From Hippophae tibetana (taxonomy: Eukaryota; Streptophyta; Magnoliopsida; Rosales; Elaeagnaceae), in contig CM072810.1 of NCBI GenBank assembly GCA_037013495.1, positions 79,344,449 through 79,408,448 of the forward strand: a stretch of DNA of 64,000 nucleotides, given 5' to 3'. This document shows, piece after piece, positions 52,852 through 64,000 of this stretch. The notes beneath the pieces are model-generated. The model saw nothing but the letters and a program-made list of their open reading frames with translations. It ran no database searches and was not told the origin of the DNA. How positions within the stretch are numbered: the stretch's first letter is position 1; the number at the start of each line of letters is the position of its first letter. The position numbers and the translations under genes are program-made.

Positions 52852-55022
52852 CATTTGTGTTCAAAAATGAAGTTCCAAATCAAGGAATATTAATATTGTG
52901 TGAGTCTATACAATATGTGTTTTGATATATTGTAATTCTTGTGTATATAACCGAGTAAACAATTATCGTAGTTAATAGTTGGAACTCATATTTATCAAAC
53001 TTTTTGTTGTTTTTGAAAATTTGAGCAGTAGTCCCTTCTTTTTCTCTTCGGTTATATTTTTTAAAGAATAGAGATTGATTGAATAAATTAATAAATAACC
53101 CTTGGTCGGAACCAATATCTACTTTATAGCTCTTTTGAATAAAAGCGAAAGGAAGTAAAACGGAAATGTTGCAACAAAAGGTTTAAACCCTATTTAAGTG
53201 ACGAAAACGATGGAATTTGTGTACAAAAATGAGTTTCCAAAGCAAGGAAAATTAATATTGTGTGAATCTATAAGATCTTCAATTTGATATATTATAATAG
53301 TCGTTTCAATACACGAGTACAAGATTATCGTAGTGAATACTCGCGATACATATTTATTAATTTTTTTATTGTTTTTGAAAATGTGAATAGTATCCATTTT
53401 ATTTTTCTTTCTCTTATATTTTTTAAAGAATATATATTGAATGAAAACAATAATAAATAACCCTTGGTTGGCACCAATATCTTCAATATAGCTCTTTTGA
53501 ATAAAATCAAAGGGAAGTAAAACGGAAATGGTGTGACAAAAACATTAAAACCTTGCTAAGTGATGTAAATGATGCCATTTGTGTTCAAAAATGAAGTTCC
53601 AAATCAAGGAATATTAATATTGTGTGAGTCTATATAATTTGTGTTTTGATATATTGTAATTCTTGTGTCTATAACCGAGTAAACAATTATCGTAGTTAAT
53701 AGTTGGAACTCATATTTATCAAACTTTTTGTTGTTTTTGAAAATTTGAGCAGTAGTCCCTTCTTTTTCTCCTCGCTTATATTTTTTAAAGAATAGAGATT
53801 GATTGAATAAATTAATAAATAACCCTTGGTCGGAACCAATATCTACTTTATAGCTCTTTTGAATAAAAGCGAAAGGAAGTAAAACGGAAATGTTGCAACA
53901 AAAGGTTTAAACCCTATTTAAGTGACGAAAACGATGGAATTTGTGTACAAAAATGAGTTTCCAAAGCAAGGAAAATTAATATTGTGTGAATCTATAAGAT
54001 CTTCAATTTGATATATTATAATAGTCGTTTCAATACACGAGTACAAGATTATCGTAGTGAATACTCGCGACACATATTTATTAATTTTTTTATTGTTTTT
54101 GAAAATATGAATAGTATCCATTTTATTTTTCTTTCTCTTATATTTTTTAAAGAATAAAGATTGAATGAAAACAATAATAAATAACAATTGGTGGGCACCA
54201 ATATCTTCATTACAGCTCTTTTGAATAAAATCGAAGGTAAGTAAAACGGAAATGGTGTGACAAAAACATTAAAACCTTGCTAAGTGATGTAAATGATGCC
54301 ATTTGTGTTCAAAAATGAAGTTCCATTTCAAGGAATATTAATATTGTGTGAGTCTATACAATATGTGTTTTGATATATTGTAATTCTTGTGTCTATAACC
54401 GAGTAAACAATTATCGTAGTTAATAGTTGGAACTCATATTTATCAAACTTTTTGTTGTTTTTGAAAATTTGAGCAGTAGTCCCTTCTTTTTCTCTTCGGT
54501 TATATTTTTTAAAGAATAGAGATTGATTGAATAAATTAATAAATAACCCTTGGTCAGAACCAATATCTACTTTATAGCTCTTTTGAATAAAACGAAAGGA
54601 AGTAAAACGGAAATGTTGCAACAAAAGGTTTAAACCCTATTTAAGTGACGAAAACGATGGAATTTGAGTACAAAAATGAGTTTCCAAAGCAAGGAAAATT
54701 AATATTGTGTGAATCTATAAGATCTTCAATTTGATATATTATAATAGTCGTTTCAATACACGAGTACAAGATTATCGTAGTGAATACTCGCGACACTTAT
54801 TTATTAATTTTTTTATTGTTTTTGAAAATGTGAATAGTATCCATTTTATTTTTTACTCTCTTATATTTTTTAAAGAATATAGATTGAATGAAAACAATAA
54901 TAAATAACAATTGGTGGGCACCAATATCTTCATTACAGCTCTTTTGAATAAAATCGAAGGTAAGTAAAACGGAAATGGTGTGACAAAAACATTAAAACCT
55001 TGCTAAGTGATGTAAATGATGC
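52852..55022 (+). repeat. Marked trimer P-Q-R, copy 1
   Basis: P has CTTCAATATAG (change at 53486) and AAATCAAAGG. Q has CTCCTCGC (near 53770) and GAATAAAGATT. R has GGTCAGAACC (54556) and the 1-bp deletion at 54592/54593. R also has private GAAGTTCCATTTC and AATTTGAGTAC. The trimer is 2,171 bp because of the deletion. Confidence 0.82.
54592..54593. other. 1-bp deletion in monomer A, with linked GGTCAGAACC
   Basis: This is the same deletion as at 49525. It is now on a haplotype that also has G to A at 54556. The next two copies of this haplotype are at 58211 and 62558. Confidence 0.85.
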
Positions 55023-56470
55023 CATTTGTGTTCAAAAATGAAGTTCCAAATCAAGGAATATTAATATTGTGTGAGTCTATACAATATGTGTTTTGATATA
55101 TTGTAATTCTTGTGTATATAACCGAGTAAACAATTATCGTAGTTAATAGTTGGAACTCATATTTATCAAACTTTTTGTTGTTTTTGAAAATTTGAGCAGT
55201 AGTCCCTTCTTTTTCTCTTCGGTTATATTTTTTAAAGAATAGAGATTGATTGAATAAATTAATAAATAACCCTTGGTCGGAACCAATATCTACTTTATAG
55301 CACTTTTGAATAAAAGCGAAAGGAAGTAAAACGGAAATGTTGCAACAAAAGGTTTAAACCCTATTTAAGTGACGAAAACGATGGAATTTGTGTAAAAAAA
55401 TGAGTTTCCAAAGCAAGGAAAATTAATATTGTGTGAATCTATAAGATCTTCAATTTGATATATTATAATAGTCGTTTCAATACACGAGTACAAGATTATC
55501 GTAGTGAATACTCGCGACACATATTTATTAATTTTTTTATTGTTTTTGAAAATGTGAATAGTATCCATTTTATTTTTCTTTCTCTTATATTTTTTAAAGA
55601 ATATATATTGAATGAAAACAATAATAAATAACCCTTGGTTGGCACCAATATCTTCATTATAGCTCTTTTGAATAAAATCGAAGGGAAGTAAAACGGAAAT
55701 GGTGTGACAAAAACATTAAAACCTTGCTAAGTGATGTAAACGATGCCATTTGTGTTCAAAAATGAAGTTCCAAATCAAGGAATATTAATATTGTGTGAGT
55801 CTATATAATTTGTGTTTTGATATATTGTAATTCTTGTGTCTATAACCGAGTAAACAATTATCGTAGTTAATAGTTGGAACTCATATTTATCAAACTTTTT
55901 GTTGTTTTTGAAAATTTGAGCAGTAGTCCCTTCTTTTTCTCTTCGCTTATATTTTTTAAAGAATAGAGATTGATTGAATAAATTAATAAATAACCCTTGG
56001 TCGGAACCAATATCTACTTTATAGCACTTTTGAATAAAAGCGAAAGGAAGTAAAACGGAAATGTTGCAACAAAAGGTTTAAACCCTATTTAAGTGACGAA
56101 AACGATGGAATTTGTGTACAAAAATGAGTTTCCAAAGCAAGGAAAATTAATATTGTGTGAATCTATAAGATCTTCAATTTGATATATTATAATAGTCGTT
56201 TCAATACACGAGTACAAGATTATCGTAGTGAATACTCGCGACACATATTTATTAATTTTTTTATTGTTTTTGAAAATGTGAATAGTATCCATTTTATTTT
56301 TCTTTCTCTTATATTTTTTAAAGAATATAGATTGAATGAAAACAATAATAAATATCAATTGGTGGGCACCAATATCTTCATTACAGCTCTTTTGAATAAA
56401 ATCGAAGGTAAGTAAAACGGAAATGGTGTGACAAAAACATTAAAACCTTGCTAAGTGATGTAAATGATGC

Positions 56471-58641
56471 CATTTGTGTTCAAAAATGAAGTTCCAAATC
56501 AAGGAATATTAATATTGTGTGAGTCTATACAATATGTGTTTTGATATATTGTAATTCTTGTGTATATAACCGAGTAAACAATTATCGTAGTTAATAGTTG
56601 GAACTCATATTTATCAAACTTTTGTTTGTTTTTGAAAATTTGAGCAGTAGTCCCTTCTTTTTCTCTTCGGTTATATTTTTTAAAGAATAGAGATTGATTG
56701 AATAAATTAATAAATAACCCTTGGTCGGAACCAATATCTACTTTATAGCTCTTTTGAATAAAAGCGAAAGGAAGTAAAACGGAAATGTTGCAACAAAAGG
56801 TTTAAACCCTATTTAAGTGACGAAAACGATGGAATTTGTGTGCAAAAATGATTTTCCAAAGCAAGGAAAATTAATATTGTGTGAATCTATAAGATCTTCA
56901 ATTTGATATATTATAATAGTCGTTTCAATACACGAGTACAAGATTATCGTAGTGAATACTCGCGACACATATTTATTAATTTTTTTATTGTTTTTGAAAA
57001 TGTGAATAGTATCCATTTTATTTTTCTTTCTCTTATATTTTTTAAAGAATATATATTGAATGAAAACAATAATAAATAACCCTTGGTTGGCACCAATATC
57101 TTCAATATAGCTCTTTTGAATAAAATCAAAGGGAAGTAAAACGGAAATGGTGTGACAAAAACATTAAAACCTTGCTAAGTGATGTAAATGATGCCATTTG
57201 TGTTCAAAAATGAAGTTCCAAATCAAGGAATATTAATATTGTGTGAGTCTATATAATTTGTGTTTTGATATATTGTAATTCTTGTGTCTATAACCGAGTA
57301 AACAATTATCATAGTTAATAGTTGGAACTCATATTTATCAAACTTTTTGTTGTTTTTGAAAATTTGAGCAGTAGTCCCTTCTTTTTCTCCTCGCTTATAT
57401 TTTTTAAAGAATAGAGATTGATTGAATAAATTAATAAATAACCCTTGTTCGGAACCAATATCTACTTTATAGCTCTTTTGAATAAAAGCGAAAGGAAGTA
57501 AAACGGAAATGTTGCAACAAAAGGTTTAAACCCTATTTAAGTGACGAAAACGATGGAATTTGTGTACAAAAATGAGTTTCCAAAGCAAGGAAAATTAATA
57601 TTGTGTGAATCTATAAGATCTTCAATTTGATATATTATAATAGTCGTTTCAATACACGAGTACAAGATTATCGTAGTGAATACTCGCGACACATATTTAT
57701 TAATTTTTTTATGGTTTTTGAAAATATGAATAGTATCCATTTTATTTTTCTTTCTCTTATATTTTTTAAAGAATAAAGATTGAATGAAAACAATAATAAA
57801 TAACAATTGGTGGGCACCAATATCTTCATTACAGCTCTTTTGAATAAAATCGAAGGTAAGTAAAACGGAAATGGTGTGACAAAAACATCAAAACCTTGCT
57901 AAGTGATGTAAATGATGCCATTTGTGTTCAAAAATGAAGTTCCAAAACAAGGAATATTAATATTGTGTGAGTCTATACAATATGTGTTTTGATATATTGT
58001 AATTCTTGTGTCTATAACCGAGTAAACAATTGTCGTAGTTAATAGTTGGAACTCATATTTATCAAACTTTTTATTGTTTTTGAAAATTTGAGCAGTAGTC
58101 CCTTCTTTTTCTCTTCGGTTATATTTTTTAAAGAATAGAGATTGATTGAATAAATTAATAAATAACCCTTGGTCAGAACCAATATCTACTTTATAGCTCT
58201 TTTGAATAAAACGAAAGGAAGTAAAACGGAAATGTTGCAACAAAAGGTTTAAACCCTATTTAAGTGACGAAAACGATGGAATTTGTGTACAAAAATGAGT
58301 TTCCAAAGCAAGGAAAATTAATATTGTGTGAATCTATAAGATCTTCAATTTGATATATTATAATAGTCGTTTCAATACACGAGTACAAGATTATCGTAGT
58401 GAATACTCGCGACACATATTTATTAATTTTTTTATTGTTTTTGAAAATGTGAATAGTATCCATTTTATTTTTTACTCTCTTATATTTTTTAAAGAATATA
58501 GATTGAATGAAAACAATAATAAATAACAATTGGTGGGCACCAATATCTTCATTACAGCTCTTTTGAATAAAATCGAAGGTAAGTAAAACGGAAATGGTGT
58601 GACAAAAACATTAAAACCTTGCTAAGTGATGTAAATGATGC
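56471..58641 (+). repeat. Marked trimer P-Q-R, copy 2
   Basis: The full P, Q and R marker series recurs 3,619 bp after copy 1, that is five dimers minus one base, rather than at a 2,172-bp multiple. Private changes include GTGTGCAAAAATGATTTTCC in P, ATGGTTTTTG near 57712 in Q, and CATCAAAACC near 57887. Confidence 0.82.
58211..58212. other. 1-bp deletion in monomer A, linked haplotype
   Basis: AATAAAACGAAAGG with GGTCAGAACC (58175) in the same A half. GTTCCAAAACAAGG in this half is shared with the copy at 62266 but not with the one at 54300. Confidence 0.85.
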
Positions 58642-59917
58642 CATTTGTGTTCAAAAATGAAGTTCCAAATCAAGGAATATTAATATTGTGTGAGTCTATA
58701 CAATATGTGTTTTGATATATTGTAATTCTTGTGTATATAACCGAGTAAACAATTATCGTAGTTAATAGTTGGAACTCATATTTATCAAACTTTTTGTTGT
58801 TTTTGAAAATTTGAGCAGTAGTCCCTTCTTTTTCTCTTCGCGTATATTTTTTAAAGAATAGAGATTGATTGAATAAATTAATAAATAACCCTTGGTCGGA
58901 ACCAATATCTACTTTATAGCTCTTTTGAATAAAAGCGAAAGGAAGTAAAACGGAAATGTTGCAACAAAAGGTTTAAACCCTATTTAAGTGACGAAAACGA
59001 TGGAATTTGTGTACAAAAATGAGTTTCCAAAGCAAGGAAAATTAATATTGTGTGAATCTATAAGATCTTCAATTTAATATATTATAATAGTCGTTTCAAT
59101 ACACGAGTACAAGATTATCGTAGTGAATACTCGCGACACATATTTATTAATTTTTTTATTGTTTTTGAAAATGTGAATAGTATCCATTTTATTTTTCTTT
59201 CTCTTATATTTTTTAAAGAATATATATTGAATGAAAACAATAATAAATAACCCTTGGTTGGCACCAATATCTTCAATATAGCTCTTTTGAATAAAATCAA
59301 AGGGAAGTAAAACGGAAATGGTGTGACAAAAACATTAAAACCTTGCTAAGTGATGTAAATGATGCCATTTGTGTTCAAAAATGAAGTTCCAAATCAAGGA
59401 ATATTAATATTGTGTGAGTCTATATAATTTGTGTTTTGATATATTGTAATTCTTGTGTCTATAACCGAGTAAACAATTATCGTAGTTAATAGTTGGAACT
59501 CATATTTATCAAACTTTTTGTTGTTTTTGAAAATTTGAGCAGTAGTCCCTTCTTTTTCTCTTCGCTTATATTTTTTAAAGAATAGAGATTGATTGAATAA
59601 ATTAATAAATAACCCTTGGTCGGAACCAATATCTACTTTATAGCTCTTTTGAATAAAAGCGAAAGGAAGTAAAACGGAAATGTTGCAACAAAAGGTTTAA
59701 ACCCTATTTAAGTGACGAAAACGATGAAATTTGTGTACAAAAATGAGTTTCCAAAGCAAGGAAAATTAATATTGTGTGAATCTATAAGATCTTCAATTTG
59801 ATATATTATAATAGTCGTTTCAATACACGAGTACAAGATTATCGTAGTGAATACTCGCGACACATATTTATTAATTTTTTTATTGTTTTTGAAAATGTGA
59901 ATAGTATCCATTTTATT

Positions 59918-59933
59918 TTTCTTTCTTTCTCTT
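59918..59933. other. 4-bp tandem insertion (CTTT) in monomer B
   Basis: The B half reads TTTTTCTTTCTTTCTCTT where others have one CTTT fewer. The dimer at 59366 is therefore 728 bp long. This is the only insertion I found and looks like replication slippage in a short T/C run. Confidence 0.88.
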
Positions 59934-60817
59934 ATATTTTTTAAAGAATATAGATTGAATGAAAACAATAATAAATAACAATTGGTGGGCACCAATATCT
60001 TCATTACAGCTCTTTTGAATAAAATCGAAGGTAAGTAAAACGGAAATGGTGTGACAAAAACATTAAAACCTTGCTAAGTGATGTAAATGATGCCATTTGT
60101 GTTCAAAAATGAAGTTCCAAATCAAGGAATATTAATATTGTGTGAGTCTATACAATATGTCTTTTGATATATTGTAATTCTTGTGTCTATAACCGAGTAA
60201 ACAATTATCGTAGTTAATAGTTGGAACTCATATTTATCAAACTTTTTGTTGTTTTTGAAAATTTGAGCAGTAGTCCCTTCTTTTTCTCTTCGCGTATATT
60301 TTTTAAAGAATAGAGATTGATTGAATAAATTAATAAATAACCCTTGGTCGGAACCAATATCTACTTTATAGCACTTTTGAATAAAAGCGAAAGGAAGTAA
60401 AACGGAAATGTTGCAACAAAAGGTTTAAACCCTATTTAAGTGATGAAAACGATGGAATTTGTGTACAAAAATGAGTTTCCAAAGCAAGGAAAATTAATAT
60501 TGTGTGAATCTATAAGATCTTCAATTTGATATATTATAATAGTCGTTTCAATACACGAGTACAAGATTATCGTAGTGAATACTCGCGACACATATTTATT
60601 AATTTTTTTATTGTTTTTGAAAATGTGAATAGTATCCATTTTATTTTTCTTTCTCTTATATTTTTTAAAGAATATAGATTGAATGAAAACAATAATAAAT
60701 AACAATTGGTGGGCACCAATATCTTCATTACAGCTCTTTTGAATAAAATCGAAGGTAAGTAAAACGGAAATGGTGTGACAAAAACATTAAAACCTTGCTA
60801 AGTGATGTAAATGATGC

Positions 60818-62988
60818 CATTTGTGTTCAAAAATGAAGTTCCAAATCAAGGAATATTAATATTGTGTGAGTCTATACAATATGTGTTTTGATATATTGTA
60901 ATTCTTGTGTATATAACCGAGTAAACAATTATCGTAGTTAATAGTTGGAACTCATATTTATCAAACTTTTTGTTGTTTTTGAAAATTTGAGCAGTAGTCC
61001 CTTCTTTTTCTCTTCGCGTATATTTTTTAAAGAATAGAGATTGATTGAATAAATTAATAAATAACCCTTGGTCGGAACCAATATCTACTTTATAGCTCTT
61101 TTGAATAAAAGCGAAAGGAAGTAAAACGGAAATGTTGCAACAAAAGGTTTAAACCCTATTTAAGTGACGAAAACGATGGAATTTGTGTACAAAAATGAGT
61201 TTCCAAAGCAAGGAAAATTAATATTGTGTGAATCTATAAGATCTTCAATTTAATATATTATAATAGTCGTTTCAATACACGAGTACAAGATTATCGTAGT
61301 GAATACTCGCGACACATATTTATTAATTTTTTTATTGTTTTTGAAAATGTGAATAGTATCCATTTTATTTTTCTTTCTCTTATATTTTTTAAAGAATATA
61401 TATTGAATGAAAACAATAATAAATAACCCTTGGTTGGCACCAATATCTTCAATATAGCTCTTTTGAATAAAATCAAAGGGAAGTAAAACGGAAATGGTGT
61501 GACAAAAACATTAAAACCTTGCTAAGTGATGTAAATGATGCCATTTGTGTTCAAAAATGAAGTTCCAAATCAAGGAATATTAATATTGTGTGAGTCTATA
61601 TAATTTGTGTTTTGATATATTGTAATTCTTGTGTCTATAACCGAGTAAACAATTATCGTAGTTAATAGTTGGAACCCATATTTATCAAACTTTTTGTTGT
61701 TTTTGAAAATTTGAGCAGTAGTCCCTTCTTTTTCTCTTCGCTTATATTTTTTAAAGAATAGAGATTGATTGAATAAATTAATAAATAACCCTTGGTCGGA
61801 ACCAATATCTACTTTATAGCTCTTTTGAATAAAAGCGAAAGGAAGTAAAACGGAAATGTTGCAACAAAAGGTTTAAACCCTATTTAAGTGACGAAAACGA
61901 TGGAATTTGTGTACAAAAATGAGTTTCCAAAGCAAGGAAAATTAATATTGTGTGAATCTATAAGATCTTCAATTTGATATATTATAATAGTCGTTTCAAT
62001 ACACGAGTACAAGATTATCGTAGTGAATACTCGCGACACATATTTATTAATTTTTTTATTGTTTTTGAAAATATGAATAGTATCCATTTTATTTTTCTTT
62101 CTCTTTTATTTTTTAAAGAATAAAGATTGAATGAAAACAATAATAAATAACAATTGGTGGGCACCAATATCTTCATTACAGCTCTTTTGAATAAAATCGA
62201 AGGTAAGTAAAACGGAAATGGTGTGACAAAAACATTAAAACCTTGCTAAGTGATGTAAATGATGCCATTTGTGTTCAAAAATGAAGTTCCAAAACAAGGA
62301 ATATTAATATTGTGTGAGTCTATACAATATGTGTTTTGATATATTGTAATTCTTGTGTCTATAACCGAGTAAACAATTATCGTAGTTAATAGTTGGAACT
62401 CATATTTATCAAACTTTTTGTTGTTTTTGAAAATTTGAGCAGTAGTCCCTTCTTTTTCTCTTCGGTTATATTTTTTAAAGAATAGAGATTGATTGAATAA
62501 ATTAATAAATAACCCTTGGTCAGAACCAATATCTACTTTATAGCTCTTTTGAATAAAACGAAAGGAAGTAAAACGGAAATGTTGCAACAAAAGGTTTAAA
62601 CCCTATTTAAGTGACGAAAACGATGGAATTTGTGTACAAAAATGAGTTTCCAAAGCAAGGAAAATTAATATTGTGTGAATCTATAAGATCTTCAATTTGA
62701 TATATTATAATAGTCGTTTCAATACACGAGTACAAGATTATCGTAGTGAATACTCGCGACACATATTTATTAATTTTTTTATTGTTTTTGAAAATGTGAA
62801 TAGTATCCATTTTATTTTTCTTTCTCTTATATTTTTTAAAGAATATATATTGAATGAAAACAATAATAAATAACCCTTGGTTGGCACCAATATCTTCAAT
62901 ATAGCTCTTTTGAATAAAATCAAAGGGAAGTAAAACGGAAATGGTGTGACAAAAACATTAAAACCTTGCTAAGTGATGTAAATGATGC
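60818..62988 (+). repeat. Marked trimer P-Q-R/P, copy 3 with recombinant end
   Basis: P (60818) shares AATTTAATATATT at 61252 with the dimer at 58642 (59076). Q (61542) has GAATAAAGATT but not CTCCTCGC. R (62266) has GGTCAGAACC (62522) and the deletion at 62558. The B half of R is then P-type (TTTTTCTTTCTC, CTTCAATATAG at 62899), not R-type, so an exchange took place between about 62559 and 62818. Confidence 0.78.
62558..62559. other. 1-bp deletion in monomer A, linked haplotype
   Basis: This is the fourth and last copy of the deletion, with GGTCAGAACC and GTTCCAAAACAAGG in the same half. It lies on the A side of the recombinant R/P dimer. Confidence 0.85.
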
Positions 62989-63712
62989 CATTTGTGTTCA
63001 AAAATGAAGTTCCAAATCAAGGAATATTAATATTGTGTGAGTCTATACAATATGTGTTTTGATATATTGTAATTCTTGTGTATATAACCGAGTAAACAAT
63101 TATCGTAGTTAATAGTTGGAACTCATATTTATCAAACTTTTTGTTGTTTTTGAAAATTTGAGCAGTAGTCCCTTCTTTTTCTCTTCGGTTATATTTTTTA
63201 AAGAATAGAGATTGATTGAATAAATTAATAAATAACCCTTGGTCGGAACCAATATCTACTTTATAGCTCTTTTGAATAAAAGTGAAAGGAAGTAAAACGG
63301 AAATGTTGCAACAAAATGTTTAAACCTTATTTAAGTGACGAAAACGATGGAATTTGTGTACAAAAATGAGTTTCCAAAGCAAGGAAAATTAATATTGTGT
63401 GAATCTATAAGATCTTCAATTTGATATATTATAATAGTCGTTTCAATACACGAGTACAAGATTATCGTAGTGAATACTCTTGACACATATTTATTAATTT
63501 TTTTATTGTTTTTGAAAATGTGAATAGTATCCATTTTATTTTTTACTCTCTTATATTTTTTAAAGAATATATATTGAATGAAAACAATAATAAATAACCC
63601 TTGGTTGGCACCAATATCTTCATTATAGCTCTTTTGAATAAAATCAAAGGGAAGTAAAACGGAAATGGTGTGACAAAAACATTAAAACCTTGCTAAGTGA
63701 TGTAAATGATGC

Positions 63713-64000
63713 CATTTCTGTTCAAAAATGAAGTTCCAAATCAAGGAATATTAATATTGTGTGAGTCTATATAATTTGTGTTTTGATATATTGTAATTCT
63801 TGTGTCTATAACCGAGTAAACAATTATCGTAGTTAATAGTTGGAACTCATATTTATCAAACTTTTTGTTGTTTTTGAAAATTTGAGCAGTAGTCCCTTCT
63901 TTTTCTCTTCGCTTATATTTTTTAAAGAATAGAGATTGATTGAATAAATTAATAAATAATCCTTGGTCGGAACCAATATCTACTTTATAGCTCTTTTGAA
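63713..64000 (+). repeat. Partial dimer cut by the window end (288 bp of monomer A)
   Basis: It begins CATTTCTG, a private change from CATTTGTG, and reads as a normal A monomer until the window ends. A private AATAATCCTTGG occurs near 63957. The array evidently continues beyond the window. Confidence 0.9.

Larger units (their letters stand above)
1..64000. repeat. Tandem satellite array of 724-bp A+B dimers, whole window
   Basis: The same roughly 362-bp sequence recurs from the first to the last base, alternating between two versions, A and B. Dimer starts lie at 1+724n for n=0 to 68, then shift by single small indels to the last partial dimer at 63713. Both window edges cut through the array, so its true length is unknown. 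I scanned every dimer and found no inserted foreign segment, no inverted unit and no unique spacer. High A+T, head-to-tail order and nested higher-order periodicity are the hallmarks of eukaryotic centromeric or pericentromeric satellites; that chromosomal location is inference, since no flanking DNA is visible. The dimer phase used here (A first) is arbitrary. Confidence 0.97.
49233..64000 (+). repeat. Block IX: Y-like dimers with indel alleles
   Basis: Dimer starts are 49233, 49956, 50680, 51404, 52128, 52852, 53576, 54300, 55023, 55747, 56471, 57195, 57919, 58642, 59366, 60094, 60818, 61542, 62266, 62989 and a 288-bp partial at 63713. Nearly all B halves have the AAGATCTT site and ACTCGCGAC. 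TAGCAC in place of TAGCTC marks A halves at 50235, 52407, 55302, 56026 and 60373. Those spacings are multiples of 724 bp once the five indels of this block are counted. Confidence 0.85.

Noticed and set aside
56179-56415. Plus-strand open frame of 78 codons
   Set aside because: It exists only because a private A-to-T change at 56355 turns a TAA stop into TAT. All sister copies have the stop, so it is a chance frame.
1-64000. CRISPR array or bacterial repeat region
   Set aside because: Repeats are 362 bp, contiguous and without unique spacers, and there are no cas-like genes. The organisation is that of eukaryotic satellite DNA.
1-64000. TATA-like promoter and poly-T terminator motifs
   Set aside because: Strings such as TATATTTTTTAAAG occur in every monomer as part of the A+T-rich repeat. 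Without a gene or transcript there is no basis for calling them regulatory sites.

Overview
The whole window is one tandem satellite DNA array that enters at base 1 and leaves at base 64000 without reaching unique sequence. I see no protein-coding gene, RNA gene, transposon or CRISPR array. The DNA is very A+T rich (33 G/C in the first 120 bases). It is built head to tail from two related 362-bp monomers, A and B, which alternate strictly and form a 724-bp dimer. About 88.4 dimers (roughly 177 monomers) are present. Megabase-type arrays like this, with nested higher-order repeats (HORs), are typical of eukaryotic centromeric or pericentromeric heterochromatin, in plants or animals. I do not recognise the family and cannot name the organism from sequence alone.

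The hierarchy has three levels. (1) A and B are about 80% identical over a gap-free stretch I aligned by eye, so their duplication is old. (2) A+B dimers repeat every 724 bp; 68 consecutive dimers keep exact register up to 49,232, apart from small compensating changes. (3) Dimers fall into variant types that I label X, Y, Z, W, V, U, E and F from diagnostic bases. Local runs of three types make a 2,172-bp HOR (six monomers) whose copies are nearly identical.

Layout: 1-6516 irregular X/Y/Z dimers; 6517-15204 four copies of HOR X-Z-Y; 15205-23168 HOR W-V-U, one copy of which has lost exactly one dimer through a crossover I can place within 20 bp; 23169-30408 a mosaic of those two HORs; 30409-34752 two copies of a third trimer HOR; 34753-39096 a transition zone where a divergent variant (E) appears; 39097-45612 three copies of an E-containing trimer HOR; 45613-49232 F-type dimers; 49233-64000 a Y-like zone holding a 1-bp-deletion allele, one 4-bp insertion and a trimer segment repeated at uneven spacing.

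Nothing here works together as genes. The interesting content is structural: exact length conservation, combinatorial reassortment of a limited set of variant bases, datable crossover and conversion events, and short dyad-symmetric motifs at the same place in both monomer types. An unusually long antisense open frame exists in both monomers, but A/B differences fall equally on the three codon positions, so I do not call it coding.
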